Assembly: GCF_947072515.1 (NCBI RefSeq)
Contig: NZ_CAMTIG010000002.1
Coordinates: forward strand, 1-64,000
Reading direction: 5' to 3'
Length of the DNA stretch: 64,000 nt
From: an uncultured Clostridium sp.
GTDB lineage: Bacteria; Bacillota; Clostridia; Clostridiales; Clostridiaceae
Below are positions 34,404 through 45,218 of the stretch, piece by piece. Numbering within the stretch: the first letter of the stretch is position 1; the number at the start of each line of letters is the position of its first letter. The position numbers and the translations under genes are program-made. The notes below the pieces were generated by a model. That model was given only the letters and a program-made list of their open reading frames with translations, was not told the DNA's origin and did no database searches.

Positions 34404-35225
34404 ATGGTTAGAATACCAAATAATGAATTAATAATAATTGGAGGAGCAGAAGATAAAAAGGGAAATAAGACTGTTCTTAAAGAGGTTTGTAGCAAAATAG
34501 ATAAAGAAAAAGATTTATTATTAATAGTTACAGTAGCATCTGAAGTTCCAAAACTTATAGGCAGAGATTATTTGGATGTATTTAAATCACTAGAAATTAA
34601 AAATGTAAAAATACTCGATATAAGAAATAGAATAGAATCAAACTTAAAGAAAAATATAGAACTAATAAAAAGGGCTAAACTCATCTTCTTTACAGGTGGA
34701 GATCAACTAAGGATAACAAGTATATTAGGTGGAACTGAAATAAGCGAAGCGATAATGAATAGTACTGGAAAAATAATAGTGGGAACATCTGCAGGAGCTT
34801 CAATTATGAGTGAAACAATGATTTTAGGTGGAGAAGATGAAGAATCTCCTAAAAAAAATACAATAAACATGTCTCCAGGATTAGGATTCTTAAAAGGTGT
34901 AGTTATAGATCAGCATTTTGCACAAAGAGGAAGAATTGGAAGATTATTAACGGCTGTATCAGAACACCCAGGAATTCTTGGTATTGGAATTGATGAAAAT
35001 ACAGGAATAATTGTAAATGAAAATCGAATAAAAGTAATCGGTGATGGAGGCGTATATATACTAGATGGTGATGAGATAAATCACACTAATATATCTGAGC
35101 AAGATATGGATAAGGTATTAAGCATATTCAATATAAAATTGCATGTACTTATAAGCGGAAATAGCTTTAATCTTAAAAGCAAGATACCTTTTAAGGAGGA
35201 AGAAGTAAAAAATGAAAATAATTAG
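34404..35225 (+). CDS. cphB: Cyanophycinase
   Basis: This 273-residue serine peptidase of family S51 has the nucleophile S129 in GTSAGAS and a FTGGDQLR segment. Cyanophycinase releases beta-Asp-Arg dipeptides from cyanophycin. It has no signal peptide, so it acts on intracellular polymer. Its 3' end overlaps cphA by 14 bases, pairing degradation with synthesis in one transcript. In C. perfringens cyanophycin has been linked to spore assembly, which fits the sporulation-rich surroundings. Confidence 0.94.
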   Translation: MVRIPNNELIIIGGAEDKKGNKTVLKEVCSKIDKEKDLLLIVTVASEVPKLIGRDYLDVFKSLEIKNVKILDIRNRIESNLKKNIELIKRAKLIFFTGGDQLRITSILGGTEISEAIMNSTGKIIVGTSAGASIMSETMILGGEDEESPKKNTINMSPGLGFLKGVVIDQHFAQRGRIGRLLTAVSEHPGILGIGIDENTGIIVNENRIKVIGDGGVYILDGDEINHTNISEQDMDKVLSIFNIKLHVLISGNSFNLKSKIPFKEEEVKNENN

Positions 35226-37824
35226 CAAAAGGGTATATAGAGGAAAAAATATTTACTCAAGAAAGAAATGCATAAGGGTTGATGTAGATTTAGAAGGATA
35301 TGCAGAAACTCCAAGTAAAAATATAAAAGGATTTAATGAAAAACTGGTTGAATATATTCCAGATTTAAAAAGTCATAGATGTGGAATAGATGTGGAAAAT
35401 GGTTTTTTAATTAGATTAGAGGAAGGAACATTCCTTTCACACATATATGAACATTCTATTTTAGGGCTTCAAAATATGCTAGGGATGGATGTTTCATATG
35501 GAAAAGCAAGAGAAGTATCAGATGAACATTATTACGTAGTTTTTCAATATATTTATGAAAATACAGCTATAGAGATTATGAATCTTGCATTAGATATAAT
35601 AAATGGAATAATAGATGGAATAAAAATAGATATCCAAAAGAGGCTAGAAATAATAAAAAATATTAAAGCATATGAAGAAATTGGGCCTAGTACGAAGGCG
35701 ATACTTGATGGGGCAACTAAAAGAGGCTTACCTTATTTTGAAATAGAAAATTCAGGATATTTTCAAATAGGGTATGGAAAACAAAGAAAGATAATATCAG
35801 CAACAATAAGTAATTATACTGGATGTTTAAGTTCAGATATAGCTTGTGATAAGTATCTTACAAAGCAGATTTTAGAGATTCAAAATATACCAGTAGGAAA
35901 GATAAGTAAGGTTAGAAATGTATTAGAATTATTAAAAGAAGCAGAAAGAATAGGATATCCATTAGTGTTGAAACCACAGTATGGAAATCAAGGTCGAGGA
36001 GTTATATTAAATATTAAAGAAGATAAGGAACTTTTAGAAGCATATAAAGAAGTATCTAAAATTTCAGAAGAAGTAATACTTGAAGAATTTTATGAAGGAA
36101 AAGATTATAGAATTTGTATAGTGAATGGAAAGATTGTAGCAGCAGCATTAAGAACACCTCCTAAAATAACTGGAGATGGAGTAAAAAGCATAGAGGAAAT
36201 TATTAATGAAACAAATAGAGATAAGTTAAGAGGTGACGATCATGAAAAACCTTTAACAAAAATAAATATAGATAATGAAGTTCTCTGGAGAATAAAAGAA
36301 AGAGGATATTCATTGGATAGTATTTTAATAGAAGGTGAAGAACTTTTATTAAGAGGGAATGCAAATATATCAACAGGCGGAACAGCTGAAGATGTAACGG
36401 ATAAAATTTGTAAAGAAAATAGAGAATTATTTATAAGAGCAGCTAAAACAATAGGATTAGATATCTGCGGAATAGATGTATGTACAGATGATATAAGTAA
36501 ACCGCTAAAAGGAAGAGGGATAATAGTAGAAATAAATGCAGCACCAGGAATAAGAATGCATCATTATCCATCAGTTGGAGAAAAAAGAAATGTGGGATTA
36601 GAAATAGTAGACTATTTATATAAAAATGAAGTTAAGAATATTCCGGTAGTTTCAATAACAGGAACTAATGGAAAGACAACAACAACTAGACTTATATCTC
36701 ATGTATTAAGAATGATGGGAAATACAGTTGGTATGACTTCTACTGAAGGAATATTTATAAATGATACGTGTATAGATATTGGAGATGACACAGGTTATGA
36801 AAGTGCAAAAAGTATCTTAATGAATGGTGATGTTGATGTCGCGGTATTGGAAACTGCAAGAGGTGGAATGATAAGAAAGGGATTAGCTTATGATTTAGCA
36901 GATGTTGCAGTATTAACTAATATTACAGGAGATCATTTAGGATTAGATGGAGTTGAAACAGAAGAAGATTTAGCGTTTGTAAAATCATTAGTGGTAGAAG
37001 AAGTAAAAGAAGAAGGATATTCAATAATAAATGTAGATGATGAGTGGAGTAAAAAAATACTTCATAGAGTTAAAGGAAATGTAATATTTTTCTCGAAAGA
37101 TAAAAATAATAAATTAATTAAAGAAAAGGTTCTTTCAGGGGGAATAGCAGTTTTTATAGATGATGGTTATATAAGTGTAGTTAGTAATCAGAGAAAATAT
37201 GATGTGATAAAGATAGAAGATGTGCCTATAACTTTAAATGGTAAAATCCAATTTAACATTGAAAATGCATTGGGAGCTTGTGCTGCTTTGGTAGGATTGC
37301 AAGTAGATTATTGTATGATAAGCAAAGGATTTAAAAGTTTTGCTTTAGATAGTAAATGTAATGCAGGACGATTTAATATGTATGATGTTTTAGGTAGAAC
37401 AATTATTCTTGATTATGGACATAACCAAGAAGGGTATAAGGGTGTGTTTTCTGCAATTGAAAAGCTAGAAAGAAATAGGGTTATAGGTGTTGTTGGAATT
37501 GCAGGGGATAGAACTGATGAAATGGGAGTAGAGATAGGAAAGATATGTAGTGATTTCTTGGATATAACGATTGTAAAAGAAGATTATGATAGAAGGGGAA
37601 GAAGTCCAGGAGAAATGGCAAAAATAATTTTTTCGGGAATAGAAAAAGGATGTAAAGAAATATATATAGATGAACGAGATGCTATGAAAAGAGCACTAGA
37701 AATAAGTGAAAAGGGCGATTTGATAGTAGTTTTTTATGAAGATAGAGAAAAACTTTTAGAGGTTATAGAGAGATATAAGAGAAACAAAGAAGAGAATGAA
37801 GAGGTAGAAATTAAATTAAAATAG
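35212..37824 (+). CDS. cphA: Cyanophycin synthetase
   Basis: This 870-residue enzyme has an N-terminal domain (about 1-160), an ATP-grasp domain (about 220-480, with KPQYGNQGRGV and EINAAPGIRMH) that adds Asp, and a C-terminal Mur-ligase-like domain (about 480-870) with P-loop GTNGKTTTT (K488) that adds Arg. Length and order are standard for CphA. It polymerises Asp and Arg into a nitrogen reserve without a ribosome. No isoaspartyl dipeptidase gene is adjacent to finish the breakdown of released dipeptides. Confidence 0.96.
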   Translation: MKIISKRVYRGKNIYSRKKCIRVDVDLEGYAETPSKNIKGFNEKLVEYIPDLKSHRCGIDVENGFLIRLEEGTFLSHIYEHSILGLQNMLGMDVSYGKAREVSDEHYYVVFQYIYENTAIEIMNLALDIINGIIDGIKIDIQKRLEIIKNIKAYEEIGPSTKAILDGATKRGLPYFEIENSGYFQIGYGKQRKIISATISNYTGCLSSDIACDKYLTKQILEIQNIPVGKISKVRNVLELLKEAERIGYPLVLKPQYGNQGRGVILNIKEDKELLEAYKEVSKISEEVILEEFYEGKDYRICIVNGKIVAAALRTPPKITGDGVKSIEEIINETNRDKLRGDDHEKPLTKINIDNEVLWRIKERGYSLDSILIEGEELLLRGNANISTGGTAEDVTDKICKENRELFIRAAKTIGLDICGIDVCTDDISKPLKGRGIIVEINAAPGIRMHHYPSVGEKRNVGLEIVDYLYKNEVKNIPVVSITGTNGKTTTTRLISHVLRMMGNTVGMTSTEGIFINDTCIDIGDDTGYESAKSILMNGDVDVAVLETARGGMIRKGLAYDLADVAVLTNITGDHLGLDGVETEEDLAFVKSLVVEEVKEEGYSIINVDDEWSKKILHRVKGNVIFFSKDKNNKLIKEKVLSGGIAVFIDDGYISVVSNQRKYDVIKIEDVPITLNGKIQFNIENALGACAALVGLQVDYCMISKGFKSFALDSKCNAGRFNMYDVLGRTIILDYGHNQEGYKGVFSAIEKLERNRVIGVVGIAGDRTDEMGVEIGKICSDFLDITIVKEDYDRRGRSPGEMAKIIFSGIEKGCKEIYIDERDAMKRALEISEKGDLIVVFYEDREKLLEVIERYKRNKEENEEVEIKLK

Positions 37825-37833
37825 TTTAATAGA

Positions 37834-37872
37834 AATAGTGTTGTAAATTAGAATTTACAACGCTATTTTTAT
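37834..37872 (+). terminator. Terminator after cphBA
   Basis: The 16-bp stem (37834-37849/37852-37867, one G-U) has a two-base loop and a T tail. Confidence 0.87.
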
Positions 37873-37953
37873 TATATTTAAAAAATAGACATAGTTAAAT
37901 TGCTATGATAAAATTATGATTAAATTGACGTAAGAAAAGGGAAGGAGAATAGT

Positions 37954-38796
37954 ATGAAAATAAAGGCACATGCTAAAATAAATATCTCACTTGATGTAGT
38001 TGGAAAGAGAGATGATGGATACCATTTATTAAGAATGATAATGCAAGCTGTTGATATATATGACGAAATAATAATGAGTAGAGCTAAATCAGGAATAACT
38101 TTGATGTGCAATAAGCCATATGTTCCAAATGATGAAAGAAATTTAGCTTACAAAGCCGCAAAGTTATTTATTGAGGAGTTTAATATTAACTCAGGTGTAA
38201 ATATTACTATTAGAAAAAATATACCTGTATGCGCAGGCCTTGCTGGGGGGAGTACAGATGGAGCTGCAGTGCTTAAATTAATGAATAAGCTATTTAAAGT
38301 AAATGCAACGGAAGAAAAATTAATGGAAATTGGACTAAAACTTGGAGCAGATGTTCCATACTGTATTAAAGGTGGAACGGCGTTATGTGAAGGTGTTGGA
38401 GAGAAGGTTACAGAACTACCAAGTTTTAAAGATAAAATATTAGTTTTGGTAAAACCTTCTTTTGGAGTTTCAACTAAGGCTGTTTATGAAGAATTTAATA
38501 TAACTAGAGCTATTTTTCATCCTCAAACAGATGAACTTATGAAAGCTATGGAAAGAGAAGATTTAAAATTTGTTTCAAGAAATATGAAAAACTTATTAGA
38601 AAATGTAACATTGAGAAAGCATAGAGAAATAGTGTACATAAAAGAATCAATGGTAAGAATGGGAGCTTTAGGAGCTATGATGAGCGGAAGTGGACCAACT
38701 GTATTTGCTTTTTTTGATGATATGTTGAAGGCGCAATATTGTTATGAGAATATGAAAAAGAAATATAAAGATGTTTTTATAACAAGAACAATATAA
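37954..38796 (+). CDS. ispE: 4-diphosphocytidyl-2-C-methyl-D-erythritol kinase
   Basis: This 280-residue GHMP kinase has the ATP-binding motif PVCAGLAGGSTDGAA (about 91-105), N-terminal KAHAKINISLDV and C-terminal MSGSGPTVFAF. It phosphorylates CDP-methylerythritol in the MEP isoprenoid pathway, which supplies undecaprenyl carrier lipids. Strong RBS GGAAGGAG. Followed by spoIIR after 69 bases. Confidence 0.96.
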   Translation: MKIKAHAKINISLDVVGKRDDGYHLLRMIMQAVDIYDEIIMSRAKSGITLMCNKPYVPNDERNLAYKAAKLFIEEFNINSGVNITIRKNIPVCAGLAGGSTDGAAVLKLMNKLFKVNATEEKLMEIGLKLGADVPYCIKGGTALCEGVGEKVTELPSFKDKILVLVKPSFGVSTKAVYEEFNITRAIFHPQTDELMKAMEREDLKFVSRNMKNLLENVTLRKHREIVYIKESMVRMGALGAMMSGSGPTVFAFFDDMLKAQYCYENMKKKYKDVFITRTI

Positions 38797-38865
38797 AAAT
38801 AATATATAAGTGTATAAAACTCCATTTTATGGTAATAATTTTTACTATGAGAGGGGGTTTTTATT

Positions 38866-39498
38866 ATGAAAAGATTAACAAGTATAATATTAGTGGTAGG
38901 TAGTATATTTTTAGTTTTAGGGTGCGGAAGTAATATTGGAAAAATGGGTGAAGGTGAAGGGATTACATATACATACGAAGATGTAAAGGACAAGCTTATT
39001 AGATTTCATGTATTAGCAAATAGCAATTCGGATGAAGATCAGGAGTTAAAGTTAAAGGTGAAAGATGAAGTTATAAAATATATGGAACCGATATTGAAAG
39101 AGTCGGAAAATTTAGCAATGAGTAGAGAGTTATTAAAAGAAAATGAAGATAAGATAATGAATATAGCGAAATCTATAATAAAATCTGAAGGGTATGACTA
39201 TGAAGTTAAAATAGAACTTAAAAAAGAGAACTTCCCAGAAAAGATTTATGGAAATATAATTCTTCCACAAGGAGAATATGAAGCTTTTAGAATACTTATA
39301 GGAGATTATAAAGGTGAAAATTGGTGGTGTGTTATGTTTCCTCCTCTTTGCTTTACAGATGTAACAAAAGGTGAAGTTGCATATGAGGAAACAAAAGAAA
39401 GAATGGAATCGACATTAGGAAATACAGTTGAAGTAGAAGAAATAGAAGAAGTAAAATTAAAATTAAAATTTTTGGAAGTATTAAAGGAAATGTTTTAA
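38866..39498 (+). CDS. spoIIR: Stage II sporulation protein R
   Basis: This 210-residue SpoIIR protein is made in the forespore under SigF and secreted toward the mother cell, where it triggers SpoIIGA to process pro-SigE. Family landmarks are IRFHVLANSNSDEDQELKLKVKDEV-type segments, VILPQGEYEAFRI-like region and NWWCVMFPPLC. The N-terminus is a signal peptide ending in VLGC (C20), a possible lipobox; Bacillus SpoIIR is a soluble secreted protein, so lipidation here would be unusual. RBS GAGAGGGGG. Confidence 0.92.
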   Translation: MKRLTSIILVVGSIFLVLGCGSNIGKMGEGEGITYTYEDVKDKLIRFHVLANSNSDEDQELKLKVKDEVIKYMEPILKESENLAMSRELLKENEDKIMNIAKSIIKSEGYDYEVKIELKKENFPEKIYGNIILPQGEYEAFRILIGDYKGENWWCVMFPPLCFTDVTKGEVAYEETKERMESTLGNTVEVEEIEEVKLKLKFLEVLKEMF

Positions 39499-39619
39499 AA
39501 ATAAAAAAATACTTGATAAAAATCATTATTAATCATAAACTTAAATTTGTAACTTAAAATATTAATGAAAATAAAAAATTGAAATAAATTATTTAGATAT
39601 ACATTAGGAGGAAAAGTTT

Positions 39620-40609
39620 ATGACTAGAGCATTAGCAATGGTATCAGGTGGCTTAGATAGTATTTTAGCTGCAAAATTAATAAAGGATCAAGGGATAGAA
39701 GTAATAGGGGTGTGTTTTAAATCATACTTTTTTAATGAAGAAAATGCAAAGAGAATGACAGCACAAATAGGAATTCCGTTAGAAGTAGTTGATTTTTCGG
39801 GAGAACACTTTAAAATGGTTAAAAACCCTAAACATGGCTGGGGAAAAAATATGAATCCATGTATAGATTGTCACGCTATGATGATGAGATATTCAGGAGA
39901 ATTATTAGAAAGATTTGATGCTGATTTTATACTTACGGGAGAAGTTTTAAATCAAAGACCTATGTCTCAAAACAAGCAAGCTTTAAGTAAGGTTAAGGCT
40001 GAATCAGGAATTGGAGAAAAGATTTTAAGACCTTTATGTGCTCAAAACTTGGAAGAGACAGAGATGGAAAAACAAGGTTTAGTAGATAGAAGTAAGCTTT
40101 TAAAAATTTCAGGAAGAAGCAGAAAACCACAAATGGCTTTAGCTGAAGAATGGGGAATTACAGATTATCCATCACCAGCAGGTGGTTGTAGACTTACTGA
40201 ACCAAATTTCTCATTAAGATTAAAAGAAACATTAAATAGACAAGGGGATGCTACTCCAAAAGAAATAGAATTATTAAGATATGGTAGACATTTTGTAAGT
40301 GAAAATGGAAAAACTATAATAGTTACAAGAACACAAGAAGAAGGAGATGCTATAAAAGCATTGCTTTCAAAAGAAGACACGATTATGTACCCAGTTAGCC
40401 ATAATGGAGCAATGGTAATAATTAGTGGAGATGCATCAAAAGAAGATTTAGAATTAGGTGCAAAAATAGCTGGAAGATACAGCAAAGGTAAAGATGAAGA
40501 ATCTGTAGAAGTATCATATGGAAAATTTGGATGCAAATTTGATGGAAAGATAGATATTAAACCAGCAACTGAGGATGAGATAGAAAAATATATTGTACAA
40601 ATGAAATAG
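39620..40609 (+). CDS. PP-loop tRNA sulfurtransferase-like protein (MnmA/ThiI-related)
   Basis: This 329-residue protein has an N-terminal ATP-pyrophosphatase PP-loop MVSGGLDS (about 7-14). Cys residues in PCIDCH (about 79-84) and in GGCRL (about 194) could carry sulfur or a metal. The C-terminal part (about 210-329) is a separate domain. This layout belongs to a Firmicute and archaeal MnmA/ThiI-like family whose substrate is unproven. A DUF1934 gene follows 12 bases later and is co-transcribed. Confidence 0.8.
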   Translation: MTRALAMVSGGLDSILAAKLIKDQGIEVIGVCFKSYFFNEENAKRMTAQIGIPLEVVDFSGEHFKMVKNPKHGWGKNMNPCIDCHAMMMRYSGELLERFDADFILTGEVLNQRPMSQNKQALSKVKAESGIGEKILRPLCAQNLEETEMEKQGLVDRSKLLKISGRSRKPQMALAEEWGITDYPSPAGGCRLTEPNFSLRLKETLNRQGDATPKEIELLRYGRHFVSENGKTIIVTRTQEEGDAIKALLSKEDTIMYPVSHNGAMVIISGDASKEDLELGAKIAGRYSKGKDEESVEVSYGKFGCKFDGKIDIKPATEDEIEKYIVQMK

Positions 40610-40621
40610 GAGGCAAAAAGA

Positions 40622-41038
40622 ATGGAAAAAAATGCTGTTATAAAAATACTTAGCAATGCCACTATGGAGAATGATGAGCTAATTGAAGTTTTAACTCATG
40701 GAAAATATAAACTAGAAGATAATATATATAAGGCTACTTATAATGAAACAGAAATTTCAGGAATGAAAGGTACAGAGACTAGTCTAATTATAGAGGAAGA
40801 TGTTATTACATTAGAGAGAGTTGGAAGTACTAGCACTAAAATGGTTTTTAAAAAGAATGAAGTAACTGTAGCATTGTATAATACTCCATATGGAATGTTA
40901 GAACTTGAAATATTTACAAAAGGATTAGAAAAAGAAATTGATGAAAATGGTGGAAAAGTTCTTATTGAATATGAAATGAGAGTTATAGGACAAGAGCCAT
41001 TTAAAACAAAAATAAATTTAGAAATAGAAACAAAATAA
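40622..41038 (+). CDS. DUF1934 beta-barrel protein (YwiB-like)
   Basis: This 138-residue protein matches DUF1934 (YwiB of Bacillus): YNETEISGMKGTETSLIIE and YNTPYGMLELEIFT are the recognisable blocks. The family has a lipocalin-like beta-barrel fold and no established function. It begins 12 bases after the PP-loop gene behind GGAGG and ends at a terminator. Confidence 0.85.
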   Translation: MEKNAVIKILSNATMENDELIEVLTHGKYKLEDNIYKATYNETEISGMKGTETSLIIEEDVITLERVGSTSTKMVFKKNEVTVALYNTPYGMLELEIFTKGLEKEIDENGGKVLIEYEMRVIGQEPFKTKINLEIETK

Positions 41039-41051
41039 GTTTTTGAATAAT

Positions 41052-41092
41052 AAAAGCTATAAGATTTTAAATTAATCTTATAGCTTTTAAAT
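41052..41092 (+). terminator. Terminator after DUF1934 gene
   Basis: A perfect 15-bp stem (41052-41066/41074-41088) ends in TTTT. Confidence 0.8.
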
Positions 41093-41144
41093 TATTTGTA
41101 ATTAAAATACGAAAAGAAATTTTTAAATAATAATATAAAAAGTA

Positions 41145-41175
41145 TTGACTCTCATATTGTATGAGAGTTTATTAT
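41145..41175 (+). promoter_or_regulatory. MerR-type promoter with 19-bp spacer
   Basis: TTGACT (41145-41150) and TATTAT (41170-41175) are 19 bases apart. A perfect palindrome ACTCTCATA-TTG-TATGAGAGT (41148-41168) fills the spacer. A long spacer carrying a dyad is the hallmark of promoters activated by MerR proteins through DNA untwisting. Confidence 0.85.
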
Positions 41176-41197
41176 TGTTTTAGAAGGAGGAGAAATA

Positions 41198-41704
41198 GTG
41201 TTTAGAATAGGAGAGTTTTCAAAACTCAGTTGTTTAAGTATAGCGATGATCAGATATTATGGAGAAATTGGAATTTTAGAACCTAGTTATGTCAATAAAG
41301 AAAATGGATATAGATATTATGAAGCAGAACAGTTGTATATAGTAGCAACTATTCAAAGTTTAAAGCAAGTAGGTTTTGGAATAAGTGAGATAAAAGAGTT
41401 ATTAGGAGTAATAAAAGAAAAAGAAGATTTAGAAAGAATAGTGAATGAAAGATATAGAAAGTTAGAATGTGAAAGAGAAAGTTTAGAAAGAAAATTAAGT
41501 GGTTTAAAAAATATATTAGATGGACTGGATAAAGGAGATTATAGTCAAATACATAAAGTTACTAGAGAAATAGGTTTATGGATAAAAGAAAATAATTATG
41601 AGATAGTAGGAAAAAATTTTGTTGTGTTACATAAAGGGCCTTATAATACTGAAAATATAGGGGAATATATAACTGAAGTATGTTATCCAGTTAAGAAAAA
41701 ATAG
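41198..41704 (+). CDS. MerR-family regulator with shortened effector domain
   Basis: This 168-residue protein has an N-terminal MerR helix-turn-helix (about 1-70, FRIGEFSKLSCLSIAMIRYYGE), a dimerisation coiled coil (about 75-115) and a short C-terminal part resembling only one half of a GyrI-like drug-binding domain (FVVLHKGPYN to ITEVCYPV). Full BltR/BmrR-type regulators are longer, so effector binding may be lost or changed. The promoter in front carries its likely operator, implying autoregulation. No efflux gene is adjacent. GTG start behind AGAAGGAGGAG. Confidence 0.85.
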   Translation: MFRIGEFSKLSCLSIAMIRYYGEIGILEPSYVNKENGYRYYEAEQLYIVATIQSLKQVGFGISEIKELLGVIKEKEDLERIVNERYRKLECERESLERKLSGLKNILDGLDKGDYSQIHKVTREIGLWIKENNYEIVGKNFVVLHKGPYNTENIGEYITEVCYPVKKK

Positions 41705-41802
41705 AAAAAAACTAAAAAAATCCTTAAATATGAATAAAAAAGGACTAGAAATTAAACAGACCATATGATAATATAATATCTATGTTGTAAAAAGAGTTAA
41801 AC

Positions 41803-41834
41803 ACAAATAACCCCATAACCTTAATTTGTGGGGT
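41803..41834 (+). promoter_or_regulatory. pyrG leader with competing hairpins
   Basis: In the 200-base gap before pyrG, ACCCCATAA (41810-41818) pairs with TTGTGGGGT (41826-41834). An alternative stem ACAAAT/ATTTGT (41803-41808/41824-41829) excludes it. No U-tract follows and no G-run marks the expected start after TATAAT (41772-41777), so the Bacillus pyrG reiterative-G mechanism is not clearly present. Confidence 0.4.
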
Positions 41835-41892
41835 AATATCTATTATATAGTGTGTTCTGATAAATGTCAACTAAAAGATGAAAATATCTTAA

Positions 41893-43515
<1,623 letters not shown>

Positions 43516-43522
43516 TAATAAA

Positions 43523-43556
43523 AAGGATATCCTTTAAATAAAGGATATCTTTTTTT
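43523..43556 (+). terminator. Terminator after pyrG
   Basis: GATATCCTTT-AAAT-AAAGGATATC is followed by seven T residues. Confidence 0.88.
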
Positions 43557-43702
43557 GACTAATTGTCTTTAATCTTTATTAATTATTTTAATCTTGCAAA
43601 ATAAGAATTTATAAAGGATAATATAATAAAAGTCTTGTAATTCTAATATTCTTAATTAATTCCCAATAAAAATTATACATAAAAAAATATGGAGGTGTAA
43701 GT

Positions 43703-45166
43703 TTGACTAGAGAAATATATTCAGAAATGACTTTAGCAAAACTTAAAGATATAGCTAAAGAATTAGGTGTAAAAAGTATATCTAAGTTTAAAAAAGATGA
43801 ATTGATAGATCAGATTTTAGAGATAAATAATAAAAATAAATCAAATGAAATAAATAGAGATGGTGTAATTTTAAGAGAAAAAATATCACCAAAACAAAAT
43901 AATGTAAGTACTACAACTAGTAGTCATACAAATACTCATAGTAACAGTCACAATAATTATAGTAACAATAACTATAGTAATAATAATAGTTACAATAATA
44001 ATCAAAATAATGATAATAGAAGAAATACAGAAACAGGTTTTTCTTCAAATGTTCAAACTGTATCAGGAATATTAGAGATACAAGAAAATAATAGTTTTGG
44101 TTTTTTAAGAGGTGAAAATTATTTAAGTAGTAGTAGTGATGTTTATGTATCACCAGCTCAAATAAGAAGATTCAACCTTTCAACAGGAGACATGTTAACA
44201 GGAAAAGCAAGAGAAGCCAAAGAAGGGGAAAAATTCAAAGCATTAATTTACGTAGATACTGTAAATGATGAATCACCTGAAAAAGCAATAAGAAGAACTA
44301 GATTTGAAAAGTTAACTCCAATTTATCCAAAAGAAAGAATAAATCTAGAAGGCAATAGTGGAGAACTTTCAACAAGACTTATGGATATAATTTGTCCTAT
44401 TGGAAAAGGACAAAGAGGACTTATAGTTGCACCACCTAAAGCTGGTAAAACAACTATGTTAAAAACAGTAGCTAAAAATATTAGTGAAAATTGTCCGGAT
44501 GTAAAAATAATAGTTCTTTTAATCGATGAAAGACCAGAAGAAGTTACTGATATGCAAAGATCTATAAAAGGTGAAGTTATATATTCAACTTTTGATGAAG
44601 AACCTCAAAACCATGCAAAAGTTGCACAAATGGTTTTAGAAAGAGGAAAGAGAATGGTTGAACAAGGACAAGATGTAGTAATACTTTTAGATAGTTTAAC
44701 TAGACTTTCAAGAGCATATAACTTAACAATAACTCCAACAGGAAGAACTCTTTCTGGAGGATTAGATCCAGGAGCATTAATAATGCCTAAAAAATTCTTT
44801 GGAGCAGCAAGAAATATAGAGGAAGGCGGAAGTCTTACTATATTAGCAACTGCTTTAGTAGATACAGGATCAAGAATGGATGATATGATATTTGAAGAGT
44901 TTAAAGGAACTGGAAATATGGAAGTTCATTTAGATAGAAAGCTTCAAGAAAGAAGAATATTCCCAGCAATTGATATCTATAAATCAGGAACAAGAAAAGA
45001 AGATTTACTATTATCACCAGAGGAATTAGAAGTATCATTCAATATAAGAAAAACTATGTATTCAGATGGAAATGCTGATAATGTAACAGAAAACTTAATT
45101 AAAATGTTATCTAAAACAAAAAACAATGAAGAATTTGTAAGATTTTTCAATAAAATAGGTAAATAA
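43703..45166 (+). CDS. rho: Transcription termination factor Rho with Asn-rich insert
   Basis: This 487-residue Rho has an N-terminal helical domain (about 1-45), a low-complexity insert (about 66-108), the RNA-binding cold-shock-like domain (about 115-190) and the RecA-type motor with Walker A PPKAGKTT (K249) and Walker B VVILLDS. Between residues 81 and 108 sixteen of 28 residues are Asn, mixed with Ser, Tyr and His. Rho of C. botulinum carries a similar N/Q-rich region that can form a prion and change termination. TTG start behind GGAGGTG. Confidence 0.96.
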   Translation: MTREIYSEMTLAKLKDIAKELGVKSISKFKKDELIDQILEINNKNKSNEINRDGVILREKISPKQNNVSTTTSSHTNTHSNSHNNYSNNNYSNNNSYNNNQNNDNRRNTETGFSSNVQTVSGILEIQENNSFGFLRGENYLSSSSDVYVSPAQIRRFNLSTGDMLTGKAREAKEGEKFKALIYVDTVNDESPEKAIRRTRFEKLTPIYPKERINLEGNSGELSTRLMDIICPIGKGQRGLIVAPPKAGKTTMLKTVAKNISENCPDVKIIVLLIDERPEEVTDMQRSIKGEVIYSTFDEEPQNHAKVAQMVLERGKRMVEQGQDVVILLDSLTRLSRAYNLTITPTGRTLSGGLDPGALIMPKKFFGAARNIEEGGSLTILATALVDTGSRMDDMIFEEFKGTGNMEVHLDRKLQERRIFPAIDIYKSGTRKEDLLLSPEELEVSFNIRKTMYSDGNADNVTENLIKMLSKTKNNEEFVRFFNKIGK

Positions 45167-45196
45167 AAAAGAGTCTCCGGTAGGAGACTCTTTTAT
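45165..45196. terminator. Bidirectional terminator (rho / glycosyltransferase)
   Basis: GAGTCTCC-GGTA-GGAGACTC is flanked by A- and T-runs on both sides. Confidence 0.9.
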
Positions 45197-45218
45197 TTTG
45201 AAATATAGAATAAAGTCC

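Noticed and set aside
40165-40662. 165-codon minus-strand frame over the PP-loop gene
   Set aside because: It lies antisense to a well-supported gene, has no RBS and reads as the hydrophobic complement of Lys/Glu-rich codons.
43940-44010. Possible CRISPR-like or tandem DNA repeat
   Set aside because: The repeats of AATAATAG/AATAACTA type encode the Asn-rich Rho insert and have no spacer structure.
43917-44153. Minus-strand Tyr-rich frame opposite rho
   Set aside because: It is only the antisense of the Asn-rich codons (AAT/AAC) in rho, with no RBS.
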